A stretch of 64,000 bases of DNA from Pontibacter sp. HSC-36F09 (GTDB lineage: Bacteria; Bacteroidota; Bacteroidia; Cytophagales; Hymenobacteraceae). The notes beneath the pieces were generated by a model. That model did not search any database. It worked only from the letters and a program-made list of their open reading frames with translations, and was not told the DNA's origin. A program made the position numbers and the translations under genes. Shown here piece after piece: positions 23,929-32,652 of this stretch. Within the stretch, counting starts at the first letter, position 1. Each line of letters begins with the position of its first letter. The stretch covers positions 1 through 64,000 of the forward strand of contig NZ_JALKAA010000005.1 in assembly GCF_024171605.1 (NCBI RefSeq), written 5' to 3'.

Positions 23929-25320
23929 ATGGCTGCAAAAAAATCTAATAAGCTTATCTACACCCTGATAGGCGGACTGATTCTGATTCTTGTACTGGCT
24001 CTTGTAGCTAAAAAGGCAGGCTGGATCGGCAAAGAAGAAGGAACGGAGGTCGTGCTGGCGGATGTCAAGCGCACCGAGATCGTTGAAAAAGTAAGCGCCT
24101 CAGGCAAAGTGCAACCTGAAACGGAAGTAAAGATCAGCCCGGACGTATCGGGTGAGATCATTGAGCTGACCGTACAGGAAGGCGACTCTGTTGTAAAGGG
24201 CCAGTTGCTGGTGCGCATACGTCCCGATAACTACAAATCATTGGTAGACATGCAGACGGCTGGCGTAAACCAAGCCCGTGCTAACCTGTCACAGTCAAAG
24301 GCGCGTCTTGCACAATCGCGTGCTAATTTTACTCAGGTAGAGCAAAACTACAAGCGTAACAAGAGCCTGTTTGACCAGAAAGTAATCTCTGAAGCCGAGT
24401 ACCAGCAGATCAAAGCGCAGTACGAAGCCGGTAAGCAGGAGATAGAGTCACTGGCGCAGAGTGTTCGCGCCGCCGAATTTGGTATTCAGAATGCGCAGGC
24501 CTCTTTGAACGATGCCCGCGAAAACCTGAACAAAACGACCATCTACGCACCTGTAAGTGGAACCGTGTCAAAACTTAATGTGGAGAGAGGAGAGCGCGTG
24601 GTGGGTACTTCCCAAATGGCTGGTACGGAGATCATGCGCATTGCCAACCTCAACAACATGGAAGTGCGTGTGAACGTGAACGAGAACGATATCATCCGGG
24701 TAGGTATGGGCGACTCCGTAATTGTGGAAGTGGACTCGTACACAAGCCGCGACGAGAAGTTCAAAGGCATTGTGACCTCGATTGCGAACACAGCGAAAGA
24801 CGCAGCATCATTAGAGGCAGTAACCGAATTTGAGGTGCGTATCCGCTTGCTGAACGAGTCTTACAGCCACCTGGCAGATAAGAACGCGCGTCCATTCCGC
24901 CCGGGAATGACCGCCTCAGTTGATATCATCACAGAGCGCAAAAGCAATGTTTTATCTGTACCTTTGTCGGCAGTGACAACTCGTTCTAACAAGCCAGCCA
25001 AGGCAGAAGGCGAAAATGGTGAAGAAAAAGACGCAGACAAAAATGCGGAAGAGGCCCCTGTAGCACCTGCCGGCCCGATCGAAGAGGTAGTATTTGTGCA
25101 TGATGCCAACAACACGGTTAAATCTGTGAAGGTGAAAACGGGCATCAGCGACTTCGATAACATCGAAATCCTAAGCGGCCTGAAAGAAGGACAGAAGGTA
25201 GTTTCAGGTCCTTTCAGAGCTGTTTCGAAAACCCTGAAAGACGGTGCCAAAGTGGCCGTGAAAGACGAGAAGTCACTGAACAAATCAGCTTTGGCTGATG
25301 CGAATGGTGAAGAAAAATAA
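23929..25320 (+). CDS. Periplasmic adaptor (HlyD/MacA-type membrane fusion protein)
   Basis: A 463-residue adaptor with one N-terminal membrane anchor (KLIYTLIGGLILILVLALVA) rather than a cleaved signal. A lipoyl-like half motif (VSASGKVQPETEVKISPDVSG, in two parts around a barrel-sandwich) comes first, then a long coiled-coil hairpin (~residues 105-205, rich in Gln/Ala/Asn heptads), the second lipoyl half (IYAPVSGTVSKLNVERGERV) and a beta-barrel. Near residue 360 there is an acidic, low-complexity insert (GENGEEKDADKNAEE). It pairs with the TolC-type gene just upstream. The MacB-like ABC permease that usually follows such genes is missing; gpsA follows instead. Confidence 0.9.
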   Translation: MAAKKSNKLIYTLIGGLILILVLALVAKKAGWIGKEEGTEVVLADVKRTEIVEKVSASGKVQPETEVKISPDVSGEIIELTVQEGDSVVKGQLLVRIRPDNYKSLVDMQTAGVNQARANLSQSKARLAQSRANFTQVEQNYKRNKSLFDQKVISEAEYQQIKAQYEAGKQEIESLAQSVRAAEFGIQNAQASLNDARENLNKTTIYAPVSGTVSKLNVERGERVVGTSQMAGTEIMRIANLNNMEVRVNVNENDIIRVGMGDSVIVEVDSYTSRDEKFKGIVTSIANTAKDAASLEAVTEFEVRIRLLNESYSHLADKNARPFRPGMTASVDIITERKSNVLSVPLSAVTTRSNKPAKAEGENGEEKDADKNAEEAPVAPAGPIEEVVFVHDANNTVKSVKVKTGISDFDNIEILSGLKEGQKVVSGPFRAVSKTLKDGAKVAVKDEKSLNKSALADANGEEK

Positions 25321-25329
25321 ACATCCGAT

Positions 25330-26319
25330 TTGGAAAAAATTGCAGTAATAGGAGGGGGTAGCTGGGCCTCGGCGCTGGTGAAGATCCTGTCAGAGAATAA
25401 ATCGCAGGTACACTGGTGGATGCGCAACGAGAACGATGTGCAGCACCTGATCAATTACCGCCATAACCCGCGCTACCTGAGCGGCGTGACTTACGACCTG
25501 AACTACGTAAAGCCCTCAACGGACCTGCGTAGCGTCGTAGCCGGGGCGGACTGGGTTATACTGGCAGTACCGGCGGCTTTTATACAAGAGGCTTTGAGCG
25601 GTCTGGAGCAAAATGCCTTGGAAGGTAAAGTGCTGATTTCTGCTATCAAGGGAATGATCCCGAAGCAGAACATCCTGATCACCGATTATCTGGGTCAACA
25701 GTACAACGTACCGAACAGCCACCAATTGGTCATTGCCGGTCCGTGCCATGCCGAGGAAGTGGCGATGGAGAAGCAGTCATACCTGACCATCGGCTCGTAT
25801 GATCTGCCTACGGCGGAGCGCTTCTGTGAATTGCTGCGTAACCGCTACACGAAAGCCAACCCACTCGAAGATCTGGACGGGGTCGAGTACTGCGCCGTGA
25901 TCAAGAACATCATCGCGCTGGCCTGCGGTATAGCCCGCGGTCTGAACTATGGTGACAACTTTCAGGCAGTACTCGTCTCGAATGCGATGCAGGAAATCGA
26001 GCGTTTTCTGCATGCCGTCATGCCAATCCACCGTGACCTGAACGGTTCGGCCTACCTGGGCGACTTGCTGGTAACAGCTTACTCGCAGTTCAGCCGCAAC
26101 CGTACTTTTGGCAACATGATCGGCCACGGCTATACCGTGAAATCAGCTCAGATCGAGATGAATATGGTAGCGGAGGGATATTATGCCGTGCAGAGCATTT
26201 ACGAGCTTAACAAAAAGCTGAAAGTAAATATGCCAATCACAAAAGCGGTATACCTGATTCTGTATGAGCGCATCGCGCCGGCAGTGGAGTTTGAGATTTT
26301 GAAAGAAAAGCTCACCTAA
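25330..26319 (+). CDS. gpsA: Glycerol-3-phosphate dehydrogenase [NAD(P)+]
   Basis: A 329-residue enzyme, reducing dihydroxyacetone phosphate to sn-glycerol 3-phosphate for phospholipid synthesis. Visible motifs are the dinucleotide-binding GGGSWASALVKIL (usually GGGSWGTALA), the SAIKGM block, IAGPCHAEEVA, the catalytic-lysine segment VEYCAVIKNIIALACGIARGLNYGDN, and NGSAYLGDLLVTAYSQFSRNRTFG. Translation starts at TTG 25330, as no ATG lies close enough before the first beta strand. It sits 9 bases after the adaptor gene, so co-transcription with the export genes is likely. The hairpin 18 bases downstream ends the run. Confidence 0.93.
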   Translation: MEKIAVIGGGSWASALVKILSENKSQVHWWMRNENDVQHLINYRHNPRYLSGVTYDLNYVKPSTDLRSVVAGADWVILAVPAAFIQEALSGLEQNALEGKVLISAIKGMIPKQNILITDYLGQQYNVPNSHQLVIAGPCHAEEVAMEKQSYLTIGSYDLPTAERFCELLRNRYTKANPLEDLDGVEYCAVIKNIIALACGIARGLNYGDNFQAVLVSNAMQEIERFLHAVMPIHRDLNGSAYLGDLLVTAYSQFSRNRTFGNMIGHGYTVKSAQIEMNMVAEGYYAVQSIYELNKKLKVNMPITKAVYLILYERIAPAVEFEILKEKLT

Positions 26320-26336
26320 GTTGAGCTGCCAAATAG

Positions 26337-26374
26337 CGCGAAAGGCATACCCGGTGGTGTGCCTTTCGCGTTTA
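26337..26374 (+). terminator. Hairpin after gpsA
   Basis: CGCGAAAGGCA (26337-26347) pairs perfectly with TGCCTTTCGCG (26360-26370) around a 12-base loop. The following T-run is short (TTTAAA), so termination may be partial. It lies between gpsA and the acyltransferase gene. Confidence 0.65.
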
Positions 26375-26404
26375 AAGCCCATGCCAATTGGCCGAGCCTG
26401 ACAC

Positions 26405-27394
26405 ATGAAACAGCATTTTCAGCAAATTGACATCCTAAAGGGTCTGGCCATCATTGCCGTGCTTCTCTTGCACTCGCTCTCGCGTGAGCAGCTGGTGGCG
26501 AGCTACGCGGTCTTTCACATCTGGCAGGCCGTTCCGATTTTTATGGTACTGATGGGTTTGAATCTGGGGATGTCCTACGGCAGCAAGACCCTGCATTTTG
26601 GTCAGCTCTATACCTTGCATTATTTCCAGAAGAAAGCTCTGCGCATCCTTTTTCCGCTTTTGATCATGTATGGCATCTCTCTGATAGCGGGCTACGTTTG
26701 GGAACAGGTATACGCTCGGGATGTCTATACCTTGGATTGGAAGAACCTGATCGGAGTACTGCCAGTTTCAGGCAAAGGCAATTACTTTATCACGCTTTTG
26801 CTGCAGTCCCTGTTAGTCCTTCCGCTGATCGGCTATACCTTTAATTGCTGGCCAGTGCGTACGACTTTGGTGCTGGTACTCATCGAGATCGCCTTCCAGC
26901 TGGTAGCCTACCAGATTAGCTATTTCGAAGAGGACCGCTACCTCTACGATGCCGCTCTGTTCCGGTATTTCTCAGCCATTGGCTTAGGCCTGTGGCTATC
27001 TCGTCTGATCACCAGTTCTGACAACAAGTATAGCTGGCTCTTGATCCTGACTGGAATTGCCAGTGGGGTATACCTGTATTTTTATCAATATCAGGGTATC
27101 AGTCTCCCTTACTTCAGACCGGAATGGCAGGCGCAGGTGTTTCTTACTTTCCCTTATGCGGCTTTGCTGATCTACCTGGGAATACTGGCTTTCCCAAGGC
27201 AATCAGACTTTATAGCATTCCAGGCTATGGCGACCCTTGGCAAAGCATCTTACCACATTTTTCTGGTACAGGTGCTCTACTTTGGCCTGGTGCAGGACGA
27301 TACAAATATTACGCTGAGTCTGGCGATATGCCTCGTGGCAGGTATGGTGTTCTACTGGTCAGAATCATATTTAAGCAAAATAGTATCAAAGTAA
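26405..27394 (+). CDS. Acyltransferase 3 family integral membrane protein
   Basis: A 329-residue protein with about ten predicted membrane helices. The N-end QIDILKGLAIIAVLLLHSLSR carries the family's conserved Asp and the His of the first helix, thought to be catalytic in acyltransferase-3 proteins (O-acetylation of sugars or envelope polymers). The acceptor is unknown: no glycan or lipid gene cluster surrounds it. It is small for the family and lacks a C-terminal SGNH domain. The frame is complete. It is followed by a Nudix gene after 37 bases on the same strand; the two may share a transcript but are probably not functionally linked. Confidence 0.82.
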   Translation: MKQHFQQIDILKGLAIIAVLLLHSLSREQLVASYAVFHIWQAVPIFMVLMGLNLGMSYGSKTLHFGQLYTLHYFQKKALRILFPLLIMYGISLIAGYVWEQVYARDVYTLDWKNLIGVLPVSGKGNYFITLLLQSLLVLPLIGYTFNCWPVRTTLVLVLIEIAFQLVAYQISYFEEDRYLYDAALFRYFSAIGLGLWLSRLITSSDNKYSWLLILTGIASGVYLYFYQYQGISLPYFRPEWQAQVFLTFPYAALLIYLGILAFPRQSDFIAFQAMATLGKASYHIFLVQVLYFGLVQDDTNITLSLAICLVAGMVFYWSESYLSKIVSK

Positions 27395-27431
27395 AAGCCC
27401 ATACATCCGCATAATCTTTATACCTTAAGCT

Positions 27432-27836
27432 ATGATTACAAAAGTAACCTGTGCCCTGATCGAGCAGTTTGGACGCGTGCTGATCACCCAGCGCAGCGAA
27501 ACCATGCCGCAAGCCATGCTCTGGGAATTCCCGGGCGGAAAAATAGAAGAAGGTGAGACAGAGGAAGCCTGCCTGGTACGGGAGATACAGGAAGAACTTA
27601 ACCTAAGCATCACCCCGGTGCGGCGGCTTACGCCTGTGGTTCATACCTACGGCGACAAAACCATTGAGCTTATACCTTACATTTGCCAGTACAACAAAGG
27701 AGCGATTAACCCCGAAGAACACCGGTCTTACCACTGGGTAGTGCCTCAGGATCTGGCCAATTACGATTGGTGTCCGGCCGACATCCCCGTTATGCAGGAA
27801 TTCGTGACGCTGGCAGAAAAACAATTTTCTGAGTAA
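27432..27836 (+). CDS. MutT-like (deoxy)nucleoside triphosphate pyrophosphohydrolase
   Basis: A 134-residue Nudix hydrolase. The Nudix box reads GGKIEEGETEEACLVREIQEEL (shown here as G-x5-E-x7-R-E-I-Q-E-E-L around residues 36-57), with all catalytic residues present. The preceding ALIEQFGRVLITQRSETMPQA and the C-terminal HYHWV-like block (SYHWVVPQDLANYDW) match the MutT/CTP-pyrophosphohydrolase group, which removes oxidised nucleotides or hydrolyses CTP analogues. It is cytoplasmic. It sits between the acyltransferase and the RsmF-like gene, all on the plus strand. Confidence 0.85.
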   Translation: MITKVTCALIEQFGRVLITQRSETMPQAMLWEFPGGKIEEGETEEACLVREIQEELNLSITPVRRLTPVVHTYGDKTIELIPYICQYNKGAINPEEHRSYHWVVPQDLANYDWCPADIPVMQEFVTLAEKQFSE

Positions 27837-27876
27837 CAAGTAAAGCCAACCTTTTCACGAAAAGGTCAAATTACCG

Positions 27877-27884
27877 TACCTTTG
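27877..27884 (+). promoter_or_regulatory. -7 box TACCTTTG directly before rsmF-like gene
   Basis: TACCTTTG matches TAnnTTTG and ends 3 bases before the ATG at 27888. If used, transcription would start about at the start codon, giving a leaderless mRNA. A compact 8 bp hairpin (ACCTTTTC/GAAAAGGT, 27849-27866) lies just upstream and could be an operator or a leftover terminator of the Nudix gene. Confidence 0.45.
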
Positions 27885-27887
27885 GGG

Positions 27888-29279
27888 ATGGAATTACCAC
27901 AATCATTTGCGCAGCGCATGAAAAGGCAGTTGGGTTCTGACTATACCCGATTTGAGGAGGCCTTGCAACAAGCCGCGCCCACCAGTATCCGGTTAAACAG
28001 AAACAAGCTGACTGGACAGCCAAACCTGCCGCGTATACCCTGGACAGAAACGGGGTATTATTTGCCAGTGCGTCCACAGTTTACGCTGGATCCTCGCCTG
28101 CACGCCGGGGGCTACTATGTGCAGGAGGCCAGTTCCATGTTTTTAGAGCAGGCCCTGCGTCAGCATGTGGATCTCAGCCAGTCGCTCCACGTTTTGGACC
28201 TCTGCGGCGCGCCCGGCGGCAAGTCGACCCACATCGCCAGCCTGATCTCACCTGACAGTTTGTTGGTAGCCAACGAAGTAATCCGTAGCCGCGCCAGTAT
28301 TCTAGCCGAGAACGTGACTAAATGGGGTAGCGGAAATGTAGTGGTGACAAATAACGACCCGCGCGACTTCGGCCGCCTACCTGAGTTTTTTGACGTGATG
28401 GTAGTAGATGCTCCCTGCAGTGGCGAAGGTATGTTCCGAAAAGACCCGCAGGCAATGAACGAATGGTCAGACGAGAATGTGAACCTCTGCGCCCAGCGCC
28501 AACAGCGTATCTTAATGGACGTATGGGAATCCCTACGGCCGGGCGGCATCCTGATCTACAGTACCTGTACCTGGAACCTGGCTGAAAACGAACAGAACAT
28601 TGCCTGGCTAGCTGAACAGGAAAAGGCGCAACCGCTCTCATTTGCGCTGGACCCGGCATGGGGAGTAGAGGCGACTTCGCTTGACGGCGTTTCCGGCTAT
28701 CGCTTCTATCCGCACCAGGTGCAGGGTGAAGGCTTCTTTTTATGCGTTATTCGCAAAGCCGGGGAATATGAGGCGCCACAGCGATCAACGAAAAAGAAAA
28801 AGTATAAGCTGTCACTGGCTGGCAAAAAAGAACAAGCCCTGGTCAACGATTGGCTAGTGGAGCCAGACCGCTTTGCATGGGTGCAGCATGGGGAAGTGAT
28901 CTCGGCTATAACTGAAAATCTCTTTGAAGAAGTAGACGAGCTTTACCAGAACCTGTATGTGATTCACGCCGGCACCGAAATAGCCGAAGCGAAAGGCAAA
29001 AAACTGAAACCTCTGCAGGACTTGGCGCTGTCGCAGCACCTCAACAAAGCAGCATTCCGCACCGAAGAGCTCGAACAGGAAGCAGCACTGCGCTACCTCC
29101 GCAAAGAAGACATCGGCATCAGCGGCAACAGTAATGACTGGATTCTGCTGCAATTCGAAGGCTTGCCCCTCGGCTGGGCCAAACAAGTAGGCAGCCGCCT
29201 CAACAACTACTATCCTAAAGAATGGCGCATCCGCATGGAATTGCCCTCAGTTTTAGAGTTTAAGAGTTGGGGAGTTTAG
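27888..29279 (+). CDS. rsmF: rRNA cytosine-C5 methyltransferase (RsmF/NOL1-NOP2-Sun type)
   Basis: A 463-residue RNA m5C methyltransferase from ATG 27888 (a TTG two codons upstream is less likely). The SAM-binding block is LDLCGAPGGKSTHIASL; the two catalytic cysteines lie in VDAPCSGEGMFRKD (motif IV) and YSTCTWNLAENEQN (motif VI). A C-terminal ~170-residue PUA-like RNA-binding extension follows (FEEVDELYQNLYVIHAG ... LQFEGLPLGWAKQVGSRLNNYYPKEWRI), as in RsmF/YebU. The likely substrate is 16S rRNA. It converges on the rlmI-like gene, and a bidirectional terminator separates them. Confidence 0.88.
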   Translation: MELPQSFAQRMKRQLGSDYTRFEEALQQAAPTSIRLNRNKLTGQPNLPRIPWTETGYYLPVRPQFTLDPRLHAGGYYVQEASSMFLEQALRQHVDLSQSLHVLDLCGAPGGKSTHIASLISPDSLLVANEVIRSRASILAENVTKWGSGNVVVTNNDPRDFGRLPEFFDVMVVDAPCSGEGMFRKDPQAMNEWSDENVNLCAQRQQRILMDVWESLRPGGILIYSTCTWNLAENEQNIAWLAEQEKAQPLSFALDPAWGVEATSLDGVSGYRFYPHQVQGEGFFLCVIRKAGEYEAPQRSTKKKKYKLSLAGKKEQALVNDWLVEPDRFAWVQHGEVISAITENLFEEVDELYQNLYVIHAGTEIAEAKGKKLKPLQDLALSQHLNKAAFRTEELEQEAALRYLRKEDIGISGNSNDWILLQFEGLPLGWAKQVGSRLNNYYPKEWRIRMELPSVLEFKSWGV

Positions 29280-29312
29280 GAGATTATCAATATAGAGAAC
29301 TTATACTTAAGC

Positions 29313-29345
29313 AAAAGGCCCACCATGATAGCGGGCCTTTGTATT
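29313..29345. terminator. Bidirectional terminator between convergent methyltransferase genes
   Basis: AAAGGCCC (29314-29321) / GGGCCTTT (29333-29340) hairpin with A-rich left flank and T-rich right flank, placed between the plus-strand rsmF-like gene and the minus-strand rlmI-like gene. Confidence 0.8.
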
Positions 29346-29393
29346 TGTTTCAATTGAAGAAATTAAAAATACACAGTAACTCCTAAACTTTCC

Positions 29394-30581
29394 TTACTCC
29401 ACAAACAGCACCAGCCCCTTCAAATACTCGCCTTCGGGGTGGAAGATAGAAATGGGATGATCGGCGGGCTGGGAGAGGTGGTGCATGATCTTGATGTTAC
29501 GGCCGGCCTCGATGGCGGCTGCCATCACCGTGTTGTTGAACAGGTACTTATCTACCACCTGAGAGCACGAAAAGGTGAACAGGATACCGCCCGGTTTGAT
29601 GCGCTTCATGGCCTCGGCGTTCAGACGCTTGTAGCCCATCACGGCATTGTGCCGCACTTTCTGGCTCTTGGCAAAAGCAGGAGGGTCCAAGATGATCACA
29701 TCATAGCGGTCTTCCTTTCCTTTCAGGAACTCAAACGTATCGACGGCAAAGGCTTCGTGGCGATCAGGAGCCTGACTCAGTTCTCCGTTTTTGATCGTTA
29801 GCTCAATCGCCTTCTTCGACACGTCAACTGAGTGTACCTCTTTGGCACCGGCGTTGAGGGCGTATACCGAGAAACCACCGGTATAGCAAAAAGTGTTCAG
29901 CACCGACTTGTCTTTCACATAACGGGCCAATAGTTCCCGGTTCTCGCGCTGGTCGATGAAGAAACCTGTTTTCTGGCCGCTTTCCCAATCCACGAAAAAC
30001 TGGTGCTCGTTCTCGGTCACCACCACGCCACCACTCGACTCGCCGAACAAATAGCCATTCTCAGCCTGCACCGGCGACTTTGCGGGAAGTGACTCTGCGC
30101 TCTTGTCATATACCGCTTTCAGGTGCGGACCGTAAATTTCCTGCAGTGCTTTGGCAACGTACTCACGTACCGAATACATGCCCACAGAGTGGGTTTGGAT
30201 CACAGCCGTGTCTTTGTATATGTCCACAATCAGGCCGGGCACGCCATCGCCTTCGGCGTATACCAGGCGGTATACATCGGTGTGCGTATTGTCGATCAGG
30301 CCAAGTCGTTTGCGGTAGTCATAGGCTTGCTGCACCTTGCTTTTCCAGAAGGCATAATCCGACTCGACCTTCTCAAAGGAGAACACCCGTACCGCAATGG
30401 AACCCGGCGCCCAATGACCTATGCCCAGGAATTCACGCTGGTTGGAGTATACCTCTACGGTGTCGCCTTCTTGCGGCTCCGTTCCTTCAATTCTTTTGAT
30501 CGCGCCAGAGAAAACCCACGGGTGAAAACGCTTCAATGAGTGTTCTTTTCCTTTGGCCAGGTATAATTTGCTATATGGCAT
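29394..30581 (-). CDS. rlmI: 23S rRNA m5C methyltransferase-like protein (RlmI family)
   Basis: A 395-residue protein with an N-terminal PUA domain (LAKGKEHSLKRFHPWVFSGAIK ... DTVEVYSNQREFLGIGHW, residues 1-70), a middle EEHEE-type domain and a C-terminal Rossmann methyltransferase (VLNTFCYTGGFSVYALNAGAKEVHSVD). The catalytic loop is ILDPPAFAKSQ and a second conserved Cys lies in FTFSCSQVVD. This is the RlmI/YccW architecture, which methylates 23S rRNA cytosine; the exact position is inference. It is a single-gene unit, bounded by a terminator on one side and a 166 bp gap before maf on the other. Confidence 0.88.
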   Translation of the reverse strand: MPYSKLYLAKGKEHSLKRFHPWVFSGAIKRIEGTEPQEGDTVEVYSNQREFLGIGHWAPGSIAVRVFSFEKVESDYAFWKSKVQQAYDYRKRLGLIDNTHTDVYRLVYAEGDGVPGLIVDIYKDTAVIQTHSVGMYSVREYVAKALQEIYGPHLKAVYDKSAESLPAKSPVQAENGYLFGESSGGVVVTENEHQFFVDWESGQKTGFFIDQRENRELLARYVKDKSVLNTFCYTGGFSVYALNAGAKEVHSVDVSKKAIELTIKNGELSQAPDRHEAFAVDTFEFLKGKEDRYDVIILDPPAFAKSQKVRHNAVMGYKRLNAEAMKRIKPGGILFTFSCSQVVDKYLFNNTVMAAAIEAGRNIKIMHHLSQPADHPISIFHPEGEYLKGLVLFVE

Positions 30582-30747
30582 CCAATATAAATATGATGAT
30601 TATTTAATGAGCTGATGTTGAAATGATGCTTGTGCTAAAGCAGTATGGTAGTATGAAAGGCTAGAGACCAGGCAATTTGTTCCGTATAAGACCGGAATTT
30701 TAATTATGCTATACCTTCGTATTAATAATAATTTATGTATCAGACAG

Positions 30748-31329
30748 TTACAATGCAATAACCTGCAAGTCTTTGAGATAGGTATAGAGTTTTTGAACAG
30801 GCAGCCCGACTACGTTAAAATAGGAACCCTCGATCTTCTCGATCCCGATCTTGCCGATCCATTCCTGTATACCATAGGCACCCGCTTTGTCGAAGGGCTG
30901 GTAGTGCTCTATGTAGTAGTTGATTTCCTCGTCACTCAGCTTTTTAAAGTATACCTTGGTTGCATCATGGAAGATGGTCTTGGAATTCTTTGTCAGGATA
31001 CAAACACCCGTGATCACTTCATGATGGGTTCCGGATAAGGCTCGCAGCATCGCAAAGGCTTCCGAAGCATCGGCAGGTTTGTTCAGGATGCGCTCACCCA
31101 GGCAAACGATGGTGTCGGCCGTGATCAGTACTTCGTTCTGCAAGTCGGAGGTATAAGCATCGGCTTTGTGGGAGGCCAAAAACTCAGCTACTTGTTCGCG
31201 CTGCAGGTGTTCCGGAAAATCCTCGTGCACTTCTTTCACCCGCACCTCAAACTGAAGTCCAAGCCCGGCTAAAAGTTCTTTGCGGCGCGGAGAGTTAGAG
31301 GCAAGCAGTATCGGGCGAGATGAATTCAT
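30748..31329 (-). CDS. maf: Maf-like nucleoside triphosphate pyrophosphatase
   Basis: A 193-residue protein. It begins RPILLASNSPRRKELLAGLG, the signature loop of Maf pyrophosphatases, followed by VLITADTIVCLGERILNKP with the conserved Asp base and FHDATKVYFKKLSDEEINYYI. Maf enzymes hydrolyse dTTP, UTP and modified nucleotides. The start codon lies inside the end of the upstream DUF1015 gene; the two overlap by 35 bases in different frames, so translational coupling is likely. The family is often involved in division control or nucleotide-pool cleaning. It is cytoplasmic. Confidence 0.9.
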   Translation of the reverse strand: MNSSRPILLASNSPRRKELLAGLGLQFEVRVKEVHEDFPEHLQREQVAEFLASHKADAYTSDLQNEVLITADTIVCLGERILNKPADASEAFAMLRALSGTHHEVITGVCILTKNSKTIFHDATKVYFKKLSDEEINYYIEHYQPFDKAGAYGIQEWIGKIGIEKIEGSYFNVVGLPVQKLYTYLKDLQVIAL

Positions 31330-32593
31330 TTTCTTTGATTGAGCTGAATAAGAATCCGCAGATTGTTTTCGGATAAAAAAAGGTGGACTTCTGTGGCATG
31401 ATGGCCCCGCTGTAACATACCCTTTTCACCTGTTCCATCGAAACCTCGTTGGTGATCAGGGCCAAACGCGATTTGCCGGAGTCCACCTGGCTGACACATG
31501 CCGTAAAATTGCGCACGTAACTCAGTCCAGGATAGTCGCGTTGCGCTTCCCGGTCTATACCTAACACCTTTGCGAAAACGAAATAATGCATCACAGTCAG
31601 GTCCAGGTCTTTCACTTCCTGGGGAACTGGCCAATCGATCAGGTGGTGCACTTCCGGCTTGAGGCGCAGTTTGTAGGCATTGCCTGACAGGTATAGCCCG
31701 AAGGCCCAGTTCTTACCCACGATCACTTCATTGAGTTCGTACGCATCCTCTTTGGGTGTCACCACAAAATAAGCACGCAGGCGCTCCAGAAACTCCTCGT
31801 CCGTCAGGTCTATTCTCTCCAAAACACGGTGTGTTGGCAGAATGCGCAAGTCGTCAGCCTCGGTGTTGGTCAGGTACATCAGGTGGTAGTTGTAGGCCTC
31901 CGTGCCGGTGTGATTCGGATTAGCAGCCATACGCTTCTTACGGTACTCGAGCGAACCCTCATAGCGGTGGTGCCCATCGGCCAGTAGTACCTGACGCGAT
32001 TCAAGCGCCTCCAGGAAGTGCCTGATCACGTCGTGGTCGTGGATCACGGCCAGCACGTCGCGCACGCCCTGGTAGTCTTCGGTCACATAAAGCGGCGTCT
32101 GGATGCTCTCGTCCATGTAGCGCTCCAGTACGAAATCAGGATCGGTATACAGCCCGTGAGTAGCGCTGGTGTTCATCAGCGTCTTATCCAGGAGATCGAT
32201 GCGATCATTCACGGCACTTGGTATCGTGTTTTCGTGGCGCAGGAGCACGCCCTCGTTCCAGTCATAGGCTTTGATGTGGCAAATGAATCCCTTGCGGCAG
32301 TACTCGCGGTCGTTGCCGGGCAGCCTGAAATACTGGTAATACACATAAATGCTGGGCAGCGGGTCCTGCACGATCGTACCGGTGGCTTTCCATTCCTGCA
32401 GCATGTCGGCCGCGGTATCGGCTGGCGTTTCGCCACGAGGAACCGAGAGGTGAATGCTGTTGATCGGGTTTTGGTACAGCGCTTCCCGCTGTTTTGCCGA
32501 CACCACATCGAAAAGGGGAGAGGTCAGTTCTTCAATCGACTGGCTCAGCTCTTCTTTGTAACGCCACGCTTTAATGGGTAATATTTCGGCCAT
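31295..32593 (-). CDS. DUF1015 family protein
   Basis: A 432-residue cytoplasmic protein of the DUF1015 family. It opens with EILPIKAWRYKEEL and SPLFDVVSAKQREALYQNP, has the family's LLADGHHRYEGSLEYRK block near the middle and ends with SGAIMPQKSTFFYPKTICGF. The DGHHR motif suggests nucleotide or metal chemistry; the family has been linked to SpoIIE-like or HD-type partners, but function is unproven. The C-end overlaps the maf start by 35 bases. An AGGTATA cluster (32607-32649) fills its short upstream gap to pdxH. Confidence 0.85.
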   Translation of the reverse strand: MAEILPIKAWRYKEELSQSIEELTSPLFDVVSAKQREALYQNPINSIHLSVPRGETPADTAADMLQEWKATGTIVQDPLPSIYVYYQYFRLPGNDREYCRKGFICHIKAYDWNEGVLLRHENTIPSAVNDRIDLLDKTLMNTSATHGLYTDPDFVLERYMDESIQTPLYVTEDYQGVRDVLAVIHDHDVIRHFLEALESRQVLLADGHHRYEGSLEYRKKRMAANPNHTGTEAYNYHLMYLTNTEADDLRILPTHRVLERIDLTDEEFLERLRAYFVVTPKEDAYELNEVIVGKNWAFGLYLSGNAYKLRLKPEVHHLIDWPVPQEVKDLDLTVMHYFVFAKVLGIDREAQRDYPGLSYVRNFTACVSQVDSGKSRLALITNEVSMEQVKRVCYSGAIMPQKSTFFYPKTICGFLFSSIKENEFISPDTACL

Positions 32594-32606
32594 CAGGTTT
32601 GCTTAC

Positions 32607-32649
32607 AGGTATAGGTATAGCTCTTAGCGGTATAAGTTTTTCAGGTATA
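32607..32649. repeat. Intergenic cluster of AGGTATA words
   Basis: The 59 bp gap between pdxH and the DUF1015 gene holds three AGGTATA copies (32607-32613, 32613-32619 sharing one base, 32643-32649) and a fourth variant CGGTATAA between them, all in the same orientation. Confidence 0.7.
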
Positions 32650-32652
32650 AAA

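Noticed and set aside
32018..32581. 187-codon plus-strand frame
   Set aside because: Antisense of the DUF1015 gene with no motif support.
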